This document shows, piece by piece, positions 11,301 through 24,164 of a DNA stretch of 64,000 nucleotides. The DNA is from Sclerodactyla briareus. Taxonomy: Eukaryota; Echinodermata; Holothuroidea; Dendrochirotida; Sclerodactylidae. A program made the translations under genes and the position numbers. Every line of letters begins with the position of its first letter. Positions within the stretch are counted from its first letter, which is position 1. The stretch covers positions 1 to 64,000 of the forward strand of contig JAODTK010000566.1 of assembly GCA_026419785.1 (NCBI GenBank), read 5' to 3'. The notes beneath the pieces were generated by a model that saw only the letters and a list, made by a program, of their open reading frames with translations, searched no databases and was not told the DNA's origin.

Positions 11301-14300
11301 TCCACAACATTTAGACGCGGTTCACTCACATAATTGTGTACCATAGCGTGTTAACAAATACAAACAGAAAACAATGCAAATTAATTTACTTAAAACAAAA
11401 CCGTTTTGAGGGTTTTTTTTTAAGCTGCTCATTTTGAGGCTCGGACGTGGAGGGGAAGATTGTTCCACTCGCTGGCGTAGAGCGTTGAGGTTTAGCTGAT
11501 CAGATATGTAACCGGGGAGCCAAACTGTTGAGGGCTTTGAAAACATAAAGTAACTGCTGCAGATGATTCGTTTTCTATGTTGAGCCGTGAGAGACCGGAG
11601 GAGGGTTGAGCGTCAACTCGTCGGTTCACACCAAAGACCAGCCGAGCAGCCTCTTTGAAGACGGTAGACGGTCAATATCTTTGATGACGTTGTGTAAATA
11701 GAGCATTACAATAAGTTAAACGGGACGTGATTAACGCTGGGACGCCCGAGGTGGTGACATGGGGGATGTTTATGATGAAGCGTCGGATACGCCACAGGTT
11801 TTTGATGTGGCACAAAACAGATTTTTCGCAAAACAGCATCGACGTGAGACGTGAGCGACCTGTTGGCCATCAAAGTGACATCCAAGATTCCGGATGGTGG
11901 TGACATTTTGATGAACATGGCTATTGTATCACTGACGAGCGTGATGATGCGGGGTAGGTCGAGGCCTCCTAAGATGTTCGTGAGATGCCGCAATGAAGGA
12001 ATTCAGTCTTTGATAGTTAAGTTTAAGGTAGTTTGCTGGAAAGCCAATGCTTGATGTCAGTGGGCCAAAACCGCGAAATAGACTTGGTTGGTGTTAATCC
12101 ATAGCCCCATCGCATGCGTGGATCGAACGAAGCGTTAGAGCTGGCAGTCATCGGCGTACATGTGGTAGTTAATATCATGACTAGACGCTAATAACCAATG
12201 GGGCTACAATAGACGGAAAATAGGAGTGGTCGTAACACCGAGCCTTGGGGAAACCATATTAGTGATGAGGGATCAGACAGCGTACCGTTCATGCGTGATT
12301 CGCGAAGACCATCCCTTCAAGTAAGAGGTGAACCCCACAGAAGGGCCATATCAGAAACTGCGTATTTGTTTCTGAGGCGATGTTAACAAAGCGTGAGTCC
12401 ACCGTCTCAAAAGCGGCCACTCATGTCAAGTAATACTACAGCGACCGCTCTTTGGCGTCATCTGAGATAATGCGTCTTGTACTTCATGAGCGCAGTTGGA
12501 GTGGAATTGTGTGAGCGGACGCAGGACTGGAGAGGGTCACGCAACACCACACTTTTCAATTACCTTTGTGCAAAAACCTGATGGACTGTAGTTCTCAGCT
12601 CATCACGTCTAACGATGGCTCTTATAGTGGCGTACCAATTGCCCGGTGACGTCGATTGGAAAAATACCACTTGTAATGTGAGTTACAATCTCAGTGAAAA
12701 TAGGGAGATGGCAATCCGATGACGCTTCTGCAGCCAGGTCGGATGGGCATCAAGTGCACATGTTGCGTCGGTATTTGGATCATAACTTTCAGATAGTTTC
12801 AGTAATAGGCCGGAACGCGGTCGAGGGTACAACTCTCGATACACGTGTCAATTGGGTTCGGGTACATTGGAGAGTTGATGACTGATATCACCTCTAAACA
12901 AGTTGAATTTTATGCACAAAGAAACGGGCAAATTTATCTGCCAGTCTTTAGGTCGTTGTTTGAATGTAACGCTTGATTTTGCCAAGAAGTAATTCAGTAT
13001 TGAAAAGCATAGATTTGCTGTAGATTCTTCGAGTTTCTCTGGAAATATGCTTTCTTTGAGTCAGAATAGCTTTGTTTAGGCCTTGTTTGTAGCTATTATT
13101 CCTTCTCGATCACTTTCAGAGCGAGTTTGCCGCCACTTATCGCTCAGCAACGGTGACGGGCCTGTCGAGCAACGTGAATGTCCGCGTTTTACCATGGTTG
13201 CGAACCCTTGTAAAGTCGACTACGCGACTGCGATGGTCAAGGACATCATGCTAGTACTGTGTGTACTCAATGTAATTAAAAGTTGTCGAGGTCATCGGCG
13301 GATAGGTGGTGAGGCAAGACAGAACGAAGCAAATCTAAAACGCAATGTCATAGATATTCCTTTAATTGCGAAGAGTTTGGGTGATACTTGCGATGATGTT
13401 GTTTCCCGTACAATGTGAAGCGATGACGTGTGGTCCGAGATAAGTTCTCATGGACAGAAACTCCTGAACAGAGTTATCATCATACAGGTCAGGACCTGGT
13501 CAAGTACTATGACCGTTTCGATGAGTGCGGCGATGAGATACATGTCTTAAGATTGCGAAGAAACAATACCAGCATATTCACGTACTTCGGGTTCATGTGT
13601 CATATCCCATTGAATGTCACCAGCGATCACAATTCGACCTGGAAACAAAGTGACGTCATCTAGGAAAGCATCAAACTCAGTTAAAAATCAGATAATGGTA
13701 ATCGGTTGGTCGCTGTGAAAACTGGGGGTCGATAGATAGCAATCAAATGTGATGAGAGTCATCGGTGGTACACGCCGATTCAAAAGATAAAGTCTCAATT
13801 GGATTGGATCGAACCCTAAGTTTAAGTTCATTCTTGAAGATGACATCAATTCCACCACCCCGGTTACCCGGATCCCTCGGAATGTTAATATTATCATAAC
13901 CAAGGGAGTACATTCACATAGAATGCCTGGTCGTCATCGCGGATCCATTATTCGGTTAGAATCATTATATCAATAGAATGTTCCATGATGTAATCAGCCA
14001 CAAGAATAGATTTGTTCCTCAGAGATTGAACGTTCCAACAAGCCCTCATTTTCCTACTGTTTCCACCCATTCTTGGTTGAGGGGAGCAATATTAATGTGT
14101 TAGATAATTACTGTTGACAACTTTCTTACAGAAGTGTTCCGTTGGGTGACAATAGTTGGGATTACAAGAAGATGACCATCACCTTCGTGCTCGGACAGAC
14201 AAACGTTGTACCAGATTACCAAAATGATCAAAGAGCTCTTGTGGAAGATCATAACTTCTTTTAGACTTTCGCAGGCGTAGCAATTGTTCATCTGAATAAA

Positions 14301-14480
14301 TTCACCTTCGGGTGTCCAGTTGTCTCTCCTGTGAGACTTAATCCCGTCGTGGTCGATTGGGTTTAAGTAAGCTGCAAGATAGTACGTCCACTGGATAGGA
14401 ATAATAAGACTGTGCCCAAAATAGACGCCATTGAATATTCCCAAGGTACCGAAGAGTTGGTAACGTAGAAACAACGGTAA
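11300..14480 (-). mobile_element. L2-like LINE, near full length, degenerate
   Basis: Minus-strand non-LTR element of about 3.2 kb. At the 5' side a QSLRNKSILVADYIMEHSIDI-like block (near 14,040-13,960) and a GYDNINIPRDPGNRGGGIDV-like block (near 13,900-13,840) match endonuclease motifs. An IAGD...WDMTHEPE block near 13,632-13,590 matches the later endonuclease. The RT shows a PQGSVL.PLLF-like block near 12,257-12,215 and an intact catalytic YADD at 12,159-12,148. The C-terminal region has ALNSLAP..YISDQLNL near 11,530-11,480. The motif style is that of the L2/CR1 group. Many stops and frame changes show it is long dead. Confidence 0.85.
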
Positions 14481-14826
14481 ACAGCAGTATAAGTTAGGAT
14501 AGGATATAGCCTATACTTTCAAACAGCGAAGGTATATCCAAACAATTCTACAATGTTTTGCCAACAGAGCTTTCCGGGGATTTCCATGTGATCTTACTGG
14601 CTCGCAGCACGATAGTGCAGAGGAGAGAACAATATTTTGTTCAACTCATGTTTTCAAAAAACATTCGTAACTGTTTCAATACGCGTAATGATATCTTAAA
14701 CAATTTTCCCTATTATTAAAGGCCAGACACCTATTTGAACGCATAGTTGCATGTTCAAACCATTGACGTGCCAGGTATATGCTAATTAAATCTCCGAAAC
14801 CTGTCAATTTTGAAGTCCAGTGTTCA

Positions 14827-14853
14827 ATAATATGAGGATCATACTAATAATAC

Positions 14854-14899
<46 letters not shown>

Positions 14900-15110
14900 C
14901 ATAATACTAATAATAATAATAATAATATAATAATAATAATAATAATAACAATACACAATTCTTATATTGCGCATATACACACCAAATGGAGGAAGAGGTG
15001 CAATAATTGTGGTTGACACTCAAGATCGCGGGTAATCGTTCATAGTTGGTCCCATACGGCTGTAAGTATGCGATATGAACATAGCTGCAGCACAGCAAAA
15101 TTCAACAGTC
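14827..15110 (-). mobile_element. LINE 3' end with (ATT)n tail
   Basis: A (TAA/AAT)n tract at about 14,841-14,949 abuts a TATATTGCGCATAT-like segment. That arrangement is typical of the extreme 3' end of an L2-like element whose minus-strand copy ends in ATT repeats. It lies just upstream of the larger L2-like copy. The element body is too short to classify firmly. Confidence 0.55.
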
Positions 15111-15113
15111 GTA

Positions 15114-15162
15114 TGTTCTCATATATGTTCTCATATATGTTCTCATATATGTTCATATATGC
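15114..15162. repeat. 12-bp tandem repeat, about 4 copies
   Basis: ATGTTCTCATAT is repeated nearly perfectly three times, followed by a shortened copy. Confidence 0.9.
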
Positions 15163-15169
15163 GTGATAA

Positions 15170-15777
15170 AAGTCATGGTTAACTGAAAAGTTATTATTTA
15201 TAACATGTTAATGGTTCTAGCAGCCTCAAATGGCTCAGGAATGGAATCCATAAAGGAATGAAAATTGACTGAATTTGTCATTTCGTACGTTCATACACTC
15301 TCGTGCCTCATACACAAGGATGCAGAGACTTGTGTTCTCACCCAAATTTATAACCGATTTTGACATTTTCATCATATTTTCACTTGTACAGAGATGCTCA
15401 TTTTTCTGTCATTCTTGCTATTGGCCTGCTTTTTGTCATTAATTAATTCACTTCACTAACATTTGTTCTTTTAGCTTTGTTTAGAAAAACAATTATGTAT
15501 GCTATGAAAGGTTTATGGTGTATGTTATCCTGTTTCTGCTTCATAACAATTGTACTGTCTGTATATAAAATATTTTGTGATCGTTATCACGACGGAAGGA
15601 CTTGAAGAAAACATTATTTAATGTTCTCAGAGTGAATTGTTCGTAACTGGCATACGTCAGAACACTTTGGCATGTAGCGTATTCCACTAAATGGTTGGTT
15701 TGAGAAGACTTTCATGGAGGACATCAAAAAAAACAAAATAATCTCAATATATGTTTGTCAATTTTAACATATTGCAG
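15170..15777. other. unassigned interval
   Basis: AT-rich sequence without a recognisable feature. It ends in a plausible splice acceptor at 15,777. Confidence 0.4.
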
Positions 15778-15973
15778 GCATTTCACTGTCTCGTTCACAA
15801 TCCAGTGCGTGACGAAGTGTATTAGGAAAGGTTCTTGCAATGCTGACAACATAACATTAACCTGCTCCATGAATGAGCGCAACCAGCTTGTCTTACCACT
15901 CTTTCCTTTTTTCAATAATTGGACTATCGCAGATGTATTATCCCCATTTCAGGGTGTGGTCAGGAGAGCCTAA
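15778..15973 (+). CDS. weak candidate exon, Cys-containing, unrecognised
   Basis: ATTGCAG (AG at 15,776-15,777) follows a T-rich stretch. One frame, entered in phase 2, stays open for 64 codons to a TAA: HFTVSFTIQCVTKCIRKG.., NADNITLTCSMNE.., FFNNWTIADV... It has four cysteines and two N-glycosylation sequons (NIT, NWT), as in an extracellular domain. No polyadenylation signal is evident close by. A random open frame of this length is quite possible. Confidence 0.22.
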
Positions 15974-16293
15974 ACACTCAGGAAAGGCAATCTGAAGGCA
16001 AAATTATTGGGACGCTCTGCTCAGGTAGTAATCTAGCAAAAAATGAGAAGAGGTTACTGCCCTCCCTCCAAATTCCAGCAGGCCCGTAGTAGCCTATGCG
16101 TAGGTCAGGAAACGCAAGGTGCATCTATGATGGAATCCCCCCTCGCGACGAAAGATCAATGGATACACAGTTCAGTCGCCGAGGTGGGCCGCTGTGTTTG
16201 AATGGAGATGAACCACACTACCACCGAAAACAGATTGACGGGATTTAACTCAGTGGACATGCTCCTTTAATTCCTCATTTGCCTAAATGGCAG

Positions 16294-16433
16294 GAGTTTG
16301 TCTTATTTCAAATGTCGATAGGCATTGCTTACACCCTGTCATTCAGTGTCGTCATACCCATGATCGAGAACAGTTCCTGCTTCAGCTGTCCACATACAGT
16401 GGCATTTTCGAGGTTCTGTCATCATCCATGCAG
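16294..16433 (+). CDS. weak candidate internal exon
   Basis: A pyrimidine-rich acceptor (CTCCTTTAATTCCTCATTTG..GGCAG) and the donor CAG|GTAATA bound 140 bases. Two frames are open. One, entered in phase 1, reads VCLISNVDRHCLHPVIQC.. and leaves in phase 0. The other reads EFVLFQMSIGIAYTLSF.. and leaves in phase 2. No family is recognised and no linked exon could be set. Confidence 0.22.
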
Positions 16434-16439
16434 GTAATA

Positions 16440-19400
16440 TGTCGAACGTATACCCCTACAACAATATACCCCGACGGTGTTTGAAACGTTTCACATGCCA
16501 AGCTGCTAATTTTACTATATAAAGACGCCCTGTCTACAACAAGGTATGGAAACAGCTAAAAGTTGATGAAAAATCAACAGAGGACAAGTTGCGACCACCT
16601 TTCTATCAGTATGTAGCTGTAAAACAGTGATAGAGATTCGCTCGCATTTTCCATAACACGAGTATCGAATCGCTGTATCAGAGCAATTCCAGCATCGTCA
16701 TTGATAATATAGAAGATCCGCACTAACAAGCAGAATATAGTTTAGAACTGGACGGAACTGGCGGTTTCGTCAACGTATGACTGTATAACGTCCTTGGTTG
16801 CAACGTGAACAATAGGGAACAAGTCTATGTGTGTTTTAAAAAAAAATAGCTTCTTGCAAATGTTTCTAATGTAATGAGAAAATTCGTTCAACAGATCGTT
16901 GAATCGTAATGACCTGCATCTTTCAACCATGATTTGATGTGATGTGAATTCTACGGGTTCAGGAAGCCAGGTAAGGTCATGGAGGATCCCTGACCGTATT
17001 ATCCGTGGATGAGCACTGGTGATAACTCGCTCTCCCTTTTCGACTTGTGCTCAACTAGTGCTCAGATCAGTGAAGGCGTGGGCGAAATTTCCCCCGGGCG
17101 CTGACTCTCGACTACGAATGTTAAGTTGTGTGTTTACACACGGCTGTGGTGTTATCAATGTTACGTTGATTCCTCACATACCGTACTGTGGAGATCCATA
17201 TTGACAGGCAAATCTTCAATAGTCAAGAGGGTAAAAGATTCCAACGTTTCGCATCAACATGTTATATTACGAATTGTCAAGATACTTCAGTTTTCGATGC
17301 TATATATTTTTTTTAATAGATCTCACAGTTTCAATTCAATCGAATGAAATTACAGAAGATTTTGTAACTTGAGGGATTGCCCACTTGTTTCGTAATTGTA
17401 CTCACGCACTCGAGCATTGGGATTTATAGAGGAACAACCTAACAGTGACGGTTGTTTATAATATGTTTTCTTTTACTAGTATGTCGTTAGAATTCCGTTT
17501 GTGTTATAACGGTAGGCCTTATGCACATGAAATCTGAAAGCAAAAGCTTTGAGTAAGCTGAAATAAATTAGAGGGCCCATCTGGGCGCCTATTTTAGACT
17601 ACTTATCAGGTGCTTGTGGTGAATTGAATCCATTCCCCGAAATAATTCAATCACGCAAAAGAGATGGCATTTGCGTTGATGTTTAAAAAGCAGTTTTGTT
17701 CGTTTCTGCGATTGACCAGCTCATATCCATATCATTTTCAATTTCGCAATTTGTCCTGTAGTTCTTTTATATTTAGCTAATCCTTAAGGCATGGTTATCT
17801 GTTATGAATGTCGTTCTCATTATTCCGATAATAAACACGAACATACCACTTCGAGGCTGTAGCCTAACCCAGACGGCACAACTGCGCATTACCGTGCAGA
17901 GTAGGCGGAATCGATAGCTGTTTCATGTTCCACAGCAGTCGGATTGCACCCATACTATGGCAAGTACTACCCGACACCTGACTGGAAGAAGCATGTTTGA
18001 AATAATGAGGAAAGATAGTTCTAGTTTGATTTGATTTCTAGGCGTTCAAAGAACCCTGACGTGGAAACGTGGATGAGAACTGGCCAAAATTCGCGTCACC
18101 TCATAAAATAGTGCTAAGATGATTATCAAGGTAGGGAGTAACCAATCCTATTCTGCTCCCGGAATTGTAATTTTACATATCTAATCGATCGACGATTAGT
18201 GAACTCCAGGATCTGACCACTTTTCCGAGACATGCGAGAGCAGGCGATGTGTGTCCAACGTAACTGCTTACAGCTAATCGGCGAGATTTATTTCGAGTAC
18301 ATTTTGAACCGATTCCATAAATGTCCAAGTCCACTGCCCGACAGCAGGGCCAAGAAGCTAAGATTGAGAAACCATCAACCACAGCTGCAAGTACAGCCAC
18401 CGCTGGATGTTGTCATATAAGTTCTGCTTCTGATGAGTTCTGCTTCATTCCCAATCTTGCACTGTCCACGGCTTCTTTGATTCTCACATATCATACATCA
18501 TGACGACAAAGTCTTCTAGCATTTCCACGTCGTTGTTCCATAGTCTTGGTGGTAATTTTTTCTCCACTTTTCATAAAAGGCTGGAACAAACATCATTGAG
18601 CCAGGCTCATTCAACTCTTTTGTGCTCCTCTTTAGTCTAATGCAAGGAAGTATGTATTGGACATGAAATCCACCAAGTTCCAACATGGATCAAATGCGAG
18701 CCGGGGCTGCAGGATGCCGTTTCCCTGACGAGATGGCAAAACACTGATTACAACGACGAGAACATCAGAGGTATTAGCTTTGTCGATGATGTTTCTGCTT
18801 CCGCATCAACCTTCCTGTCGTCACATACTAGATTTTTTGCTTATAGCTGCCACCTCGTGGCTGCAGGGTCCATTTCTTAGAAGTTTATGATAGTACTGCT
18901 GATGGTACCTTCCTCATTCGCAAACGATTATGTTCATCTTGTCAGCCAGATAGTTGACGCGCTCTGTTTTGCACTTATACTCTTCGTCTTGCCCACGTCC
19001 TACTTTTGATTCTGGTTTCTACCTTCTGGACTACATGGGGCGCAGACATAAAACAAGATATGGAGGGTTCGTGATGCGAGCAAAAATTCTGCAATATTAT
19101 ATCATCTGTTCTGAATAGGAGACGGGACACTTTACTCGGAAAATGCATTCGGATTTGCGTGCAGAACAACCGGTGCTTTGATTTCTCAATAGCGTGGTGG
19201 TAACCCTTCACGCACTCTGTGGAATTGTTCGTCTATTCATGGTGACGAATTTCTGGGGCCGCCTACTTATATCCGACTATATCCTTTTTGTTAGTCCAAC
19301 AGTTCCTGGATGTTACCATGGCCAATGAACTTCATGTGAGCATGTCCGAAGTCTAGTGGGGACTGGCATGTATGCTTGGGTTATACTTGGGTTCATTTCA

Positions 19401-20280
19401 GGGCCTTCCTTATTTATATACCGTTCTAAAGTCACCAGATTTTAGGTCAAAGCCATTTGCCCCCCACAGCTTTGTGACATTTTTGACTTGATCTACGTAT
19501 CACTGAAAAATCTAGCCTCAAATTAGAACATTGTGAGGAAAAATTGAAAGGGCAGTATGGAATGATCGATCAAAAAGGACACGGAAGCAGAATGATAACT
19601 TGTTCAATTACATTATTGTTCTAGACACTTGATGACCAGTATTGGAGTCAATTTCCTCGTGGACAAATTCCTTGTGAAAACAAGCATCTATCCCCTGGAG
19701 CAGCCAGGTTGAGGAGAATTACAATCGCAATCCTCTGAACGTAAGTTTTCGTTACACAAAGAATATGAAGTCAATCATAGATCCACACAATGTCAGAGTA
19801 ATGAAAGAGAAAACACAGGAAATCCCGAGATATGTCGGTAGGGCCATCAAACCAGGAACTGTAATACACTACATAGGAATAAGAAGTACGGGGGGGAGGA
19901 TGTTGTAAGCTGTCGGAAACGAATGATTATATGATTAGATGGACCGTAATTAGAAAATCTGAGAGCACAAAAGAGAATCGGTGATCGTGTACTATTTGTG
20001 ATGAAGATAAGCTCTAAAATCCTGCCTTAAGATAATGAGACGATCAATGGAGATTAGATTGAAGGAGAGGTAAATCCCATTGTACCCTCATGATGAAAAC
20101 AACAATCCACCGAGACGTGCAATGTAAAAGAAGGAATTCCATTTTGAACGATCATTCATTTGCCAGGATATCTTCGCACAGTGCAGGGTGCGTGAAAAGT
20201 TTACTCCATATTTGTATAATTACACAATTCACACTAGATACCACATACAAAATATTACCACCAATTACCACCATTACTGC
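16440..20280. other. unassigned interval
   Basis: No supported gene or repeat seen. Frames of 60-78 codons at 17,019-17,204, 18,232-18,420, 18,321-18,503 and 18,975-19,211 (minus) have no recognised motifs and no compelling splice context. Confidence 0.4.
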
Positions 20281-20319
20281 AAATATATACGTAAGTAACG
20301 ACCTTCAACACAACACGAA

Positions 20320-20565
20320 CGTTCCGAATTTTTTCACCAAATGTTCCAGAAAAAAAATGTTTTATGTTGGAGTCAACATGAATGTGATGAAAAGGTTTCA
20401 TACCATTCAAAAACGTTTTTTGAGAAAATATTTTGAAAAACATTTGTAAAGGACATTTTTACAAAAATTCTTGCCACCAAAGTTGATTTTCGAATGAAAA
20501 AGTTTCCAAAAAGGTTGTCAACATGTTTTGTAAAACGTTTCAGAAAAATTTTCCGACCTTTAGGT
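20320..20565. repeat. degenerate AAAACGTTT-rich repeat, possibly a MITE
   Basis: Variants of AAAACGTTT, AAAATGTTTT and AACATTTGT recur about every 20-40 bases, some of them inverted, giving a self-complementary AT-rich patch. No clear terminal inverted repeats could be fixed by eye. Confidence 0.4.
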
Positions 20566-21120
20566 TAATCAACCAAGAGGATTTCAATAAATTTGCGGCG
20601 GAACTGTGAGAAATATTGATAAATAGACAGTATGTCAGTCAGGGTCGGTTTAGGTGGTTCATTGGTCAGTTGGTTCGGTTGGTGGGCGTTTGGCAAATTT
20701 ACCCACAATACACAACCTATTCGACAGTAATGGTAATAATACAAACCTATCAATAGCCCGGGGTATTGATTTTTTTTTAAACCATTCGTTGGCTAGTTGC
20801 TTTTATTGGACGTTCAATCACCCTAAGGAAGGAGAATTCTTTACCCCTAAATCCTAGAATGTACTATTTTACTTTGTGTAGTCATTCCATACCGAAAATT
20901 GAGGGAGTAAATGTTGCTAACGGTTATCATCATATACAATCAAATGGGGCTCATTGCAGGAAATAATTTCTCTCTCTCCCCCACCGAACGATTATGTAAA
21001 TCTCATGCAATCACACAGCTGAAAATTGGCGATTTGGTGAACTGAGCTCATACTGACATACTTTTCAATCACTACATAAGTCTCTCTGGGATCCTCATCC
21101 TGCACTTTATTGTCGTCTTC

Positions 21121-21138
21121 AGAGAGAGAGAGAGAGAG
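21121..21138. repeat. (AG)9 microsatellite
   Basis: A perfect AG dinucleotide run of 18 bases. Confidence 0.95.
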
Positions 21139-21410
21139 TAGTCTCCATTAGTGCAGTAGCACCGTTCTAATGGGAGCCTGATACAGAAAATTAGCAAGAC
21201 TAGAAACACAAAACGATTATACTTGGAATAGCACATAAGCCTGTACGTTGGGAAATGGTAGATCACACTACCGTAGATACGTACCATGGTCGCCATGATT
21301 GTAAAATGCGACATGAAATTGGCACTGTCAACATTTCCAACTGGTGAAGAAATTCTGAAAGTTGTGCATGCATTCGCGATTCTCATTTTGTTGTTGCTGT
21401 AGAAAAGTGC

Positions 21411-21822
21411 TCATGTGGTGACAAATGACGATGTAGTGACAAATGGCTATGTAGTGACAAATGACTGCGTGATAACAAATGGGTATGCGATAACAAATGG
21501 CGACGTTATGACATATGACGACGTAATGACAACTTCAATGTGGTGATCTCACGGTTATGTGGTGACAGATGACGACATGCTGACAAAATGACTACTTGGT
21601 AACAAATGAGTATGTGGTGACAAATGGCTAATGGTGATAAATGACAGTGGTATAACAAATAGTCATGTGGTGACAAATGGGAATGTGATGACAACTGGCA
21701 ATGTGGTGCCAATAACATGTTGGTGACATGTGGTGACGATCGGATAACAACAATTATGCAGTAAAAAAATTACGATCTGGTGTTATTGACGATTTAGTGA
21801 CAAATGACGATGTGGTGACGAA
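21411..21822. repeat. 18-bp minisatellite, about 20 diverged copies
   Basis: The consensus is close to TATGTGGTGACAAATGAC. The first seven units keep exact 18-base spacing, and most later ones do, with irregular copies near 21,700-21,790. Because 18 is a multiple of three, one plus-strand frame reads as hexapeptides (VVTNDD, VVTNGY, VITNGY, AITNGD) for 44 codons before a stop. The minus strand reads HLSPH-like units in a 70-codon frame. I read both as by-products of the repeat. Confidence 0.9.
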
Positions 21823-21829
21823 AAGAGCA

Positions 21830-24160
21830 CTAAAACAGCACTAAACCGCATAACTCTGGTTCTTGTCAATGAAATTCTGGCTCTGCCTCTAGTCTCCTAC
21901 TCTGTTGGGTTAACTTTCTAGTCTTGTGTATATGTTCTCGATTTTCTGCTAGGTATTTTACATATAACTTGTTGTTGCACACTGTTATATAGAGTCTGAC
22001 ATCCTTAGGAAAATCTGAGTATTCAAACCTGGGTTTCCTATCAGTGATGTGATAGTTCGCTCCCAAAATGGGCCAAGGAATTAATTTGAAGTAGGGGGGT
22101 ATACAACGGCCAGATACTGCAGTACAATTGCAGATGGTCAGAAGTATCGGTGCATTAGGACAATTGTTAGATGTGCGTTGGGTAAGATGAAACCAGCAGT
22201 GAATCAGAAATATGTTAACATTTTGAAGGCTAATGGTAATGTAAATATGACCTGACTTTTGGTACTTCTCTTTTTTATATTATGGCTGCCATACCCCCAG
22301 ACCAAACTCCAACTTATGCCAAATCAGCTGTGTGACGTCACGGGGGGATTCACTGTGAAACAAAGCCAATTAATCTGAAACTCCCGACCCGTTTGAGAAC
22401 CCTGTAAAACCGAGAACCATCGATGGAATCGAACAGAATAATTCACATGTTATTAAAACATAATTTAGTCAAGGGGGACTTTGCATTAGTTCCATCTGTG
22501 ATATCATAGATTTTCAAAAGTAGATTGAAAACAAACATCAACAATTTTGAAACATGCTGAGACCTTCAATGTGGCATATGGGTTTTTTGATTTTGATATG
22601 TCATTGTATCAGCTGTGCCAGTTTGAGGAAGTCTGCTTAAGGACCACCATTCTTTATAAAACAAGACTGAATAATCCTGCTTGTTTTCGGGCCCACGAGT
22701 GACGAGGCCTATCTCACACTTGCCACACCGCCCGCTCTATTCAAACTATAGTCACCTTCGGTTTGGTGATTTCAAGTTCTACCTTACCAAATCTGCAATT
22801 GATATATTTGTTTGTCATTTTTATGGGAAGTTTCAGTTTCATGGAACAGATATTAAATATACATAAAGTAGAAAACCGCATGGGATTCTAATGTTGTAAT
22901 AGACCATGGGTTCACGGATTGACGAAAAAGTTATGCGGGACGAGCATCCTGCTAAATAGTTGCTAGTTGTTAGATTAATCAACTATGCTAGTTCAAAAAG
23001 GCTTCGTTGTAACCAGAGCAATTTTAGGAATTTTGATGGTGATCAAAATCCTTCAATTACTTTATGTAGGTTTTTGAATAATTACGCGATTGTGGCAATT
23101 ACAAAGAGCTAAGTTTCAATGGAAATTAATAAACCTTTTCACATTTGTAAGTCACATGCTTACTACTAAACAGCTCGGGTATAGACGAGTTTCTCCCCAT
23201 AGCTCCATTATTACATTAATGATAGATAGCCTAGGAAGCCCATGTCATTACTCCCCATGAGTTGTAGCCTAGGCCTACGGGTGTGATCCTTAATAATCAG
23301 GTCAGTCATGAATTTATGCTATATATGTAGGTTATGTGGTTGAAGCCAGTAGTATGAGATATTCCCACAGTGCTTGTTGTAATGTTGACCACTTATCCTA
23401 GGACTGATGGCCTAGATAAGAAGTTAGGAAGGTTCCGGGTGGAATCATGTCCCATGTATGTAGGCAAAATGTTATTTCTGGGACTGAAGCCCTTGGGCCA
23501 AAGAGAAAATGTAACATAAATGCCATTGGAATCAGCTTCACGATGAAAGCTGATGAGCCCGGGAATCTTATTCAGATTGTTGAGAAAAGGAGGCTTTGAT
23601 GATGAATGAACTATAATGATGTATTCTAAAAAGTCTAAAAAGTAACAATAAGGGGATAAGGGAGACTCAATATAGAGAGGGTGGAGGTGTAAAAGGAGGA
23701 ATAGAGAGTCAAATATCATTACTGTGTGGGCTTTACGTTGCACAGATCTCAGAAGATTCTCAGTTTAGACCACATTACTTGTAGCTTACATGCACAGGCT
23801 TTGATGGATCATTGCAAAGATATTGCGTTGCTTTTTTTTTATTACTGAGAGTAAACAATCTCACATGGCTTTAGCATTGTATGAACTTTGAGGGACAGAG
23901 GAACTTGCAGAAAGCCAGTAATTGCCAAATTTTCAATCGCTCATGTATTGCGCTAGGTGTAGTATTTTCATTCGCAGCCTAATGTACTACTACACAAAAT
24001 ATTGGGCTGACTTACAACATAACTGTTATATATACATAAAATGTTATTTCTTGGGGAAGACAAGGCTGTTAAAAATTACAAACTGACATGTAGAAACTTT
24101 TTCTCAAGATGGTCACTGTGACCTGAGGACACAAAGACAAAAAACATTCCAGCAAAACCA
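21830..24160. other. unassigned interval
   Basis: AT-rich sequence with AGGCCTA-type words near 23,230-23,275. The 116-codon minus frame at 23,393-23,743 shows no motif and is probably chance. Confidence 0.4.
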
Positions 24161-24164
24161 CGTG

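Noticed and set aside
14804-15098. frames rich in poly-Tyr and poly-Ile
   Set aside because: They translate the (ATT)n tail of a LINE.
18450-19300. transposon protein remnant on the minus strand
   Set aside because: Scattered readable peptides with frame changes, but no block matches a known transposase, integrase or RT motif.
21506-21718. 70-codon minus frame with HLSPH repeats
   Set aside because: Explained by the 18-bp minisatellite.
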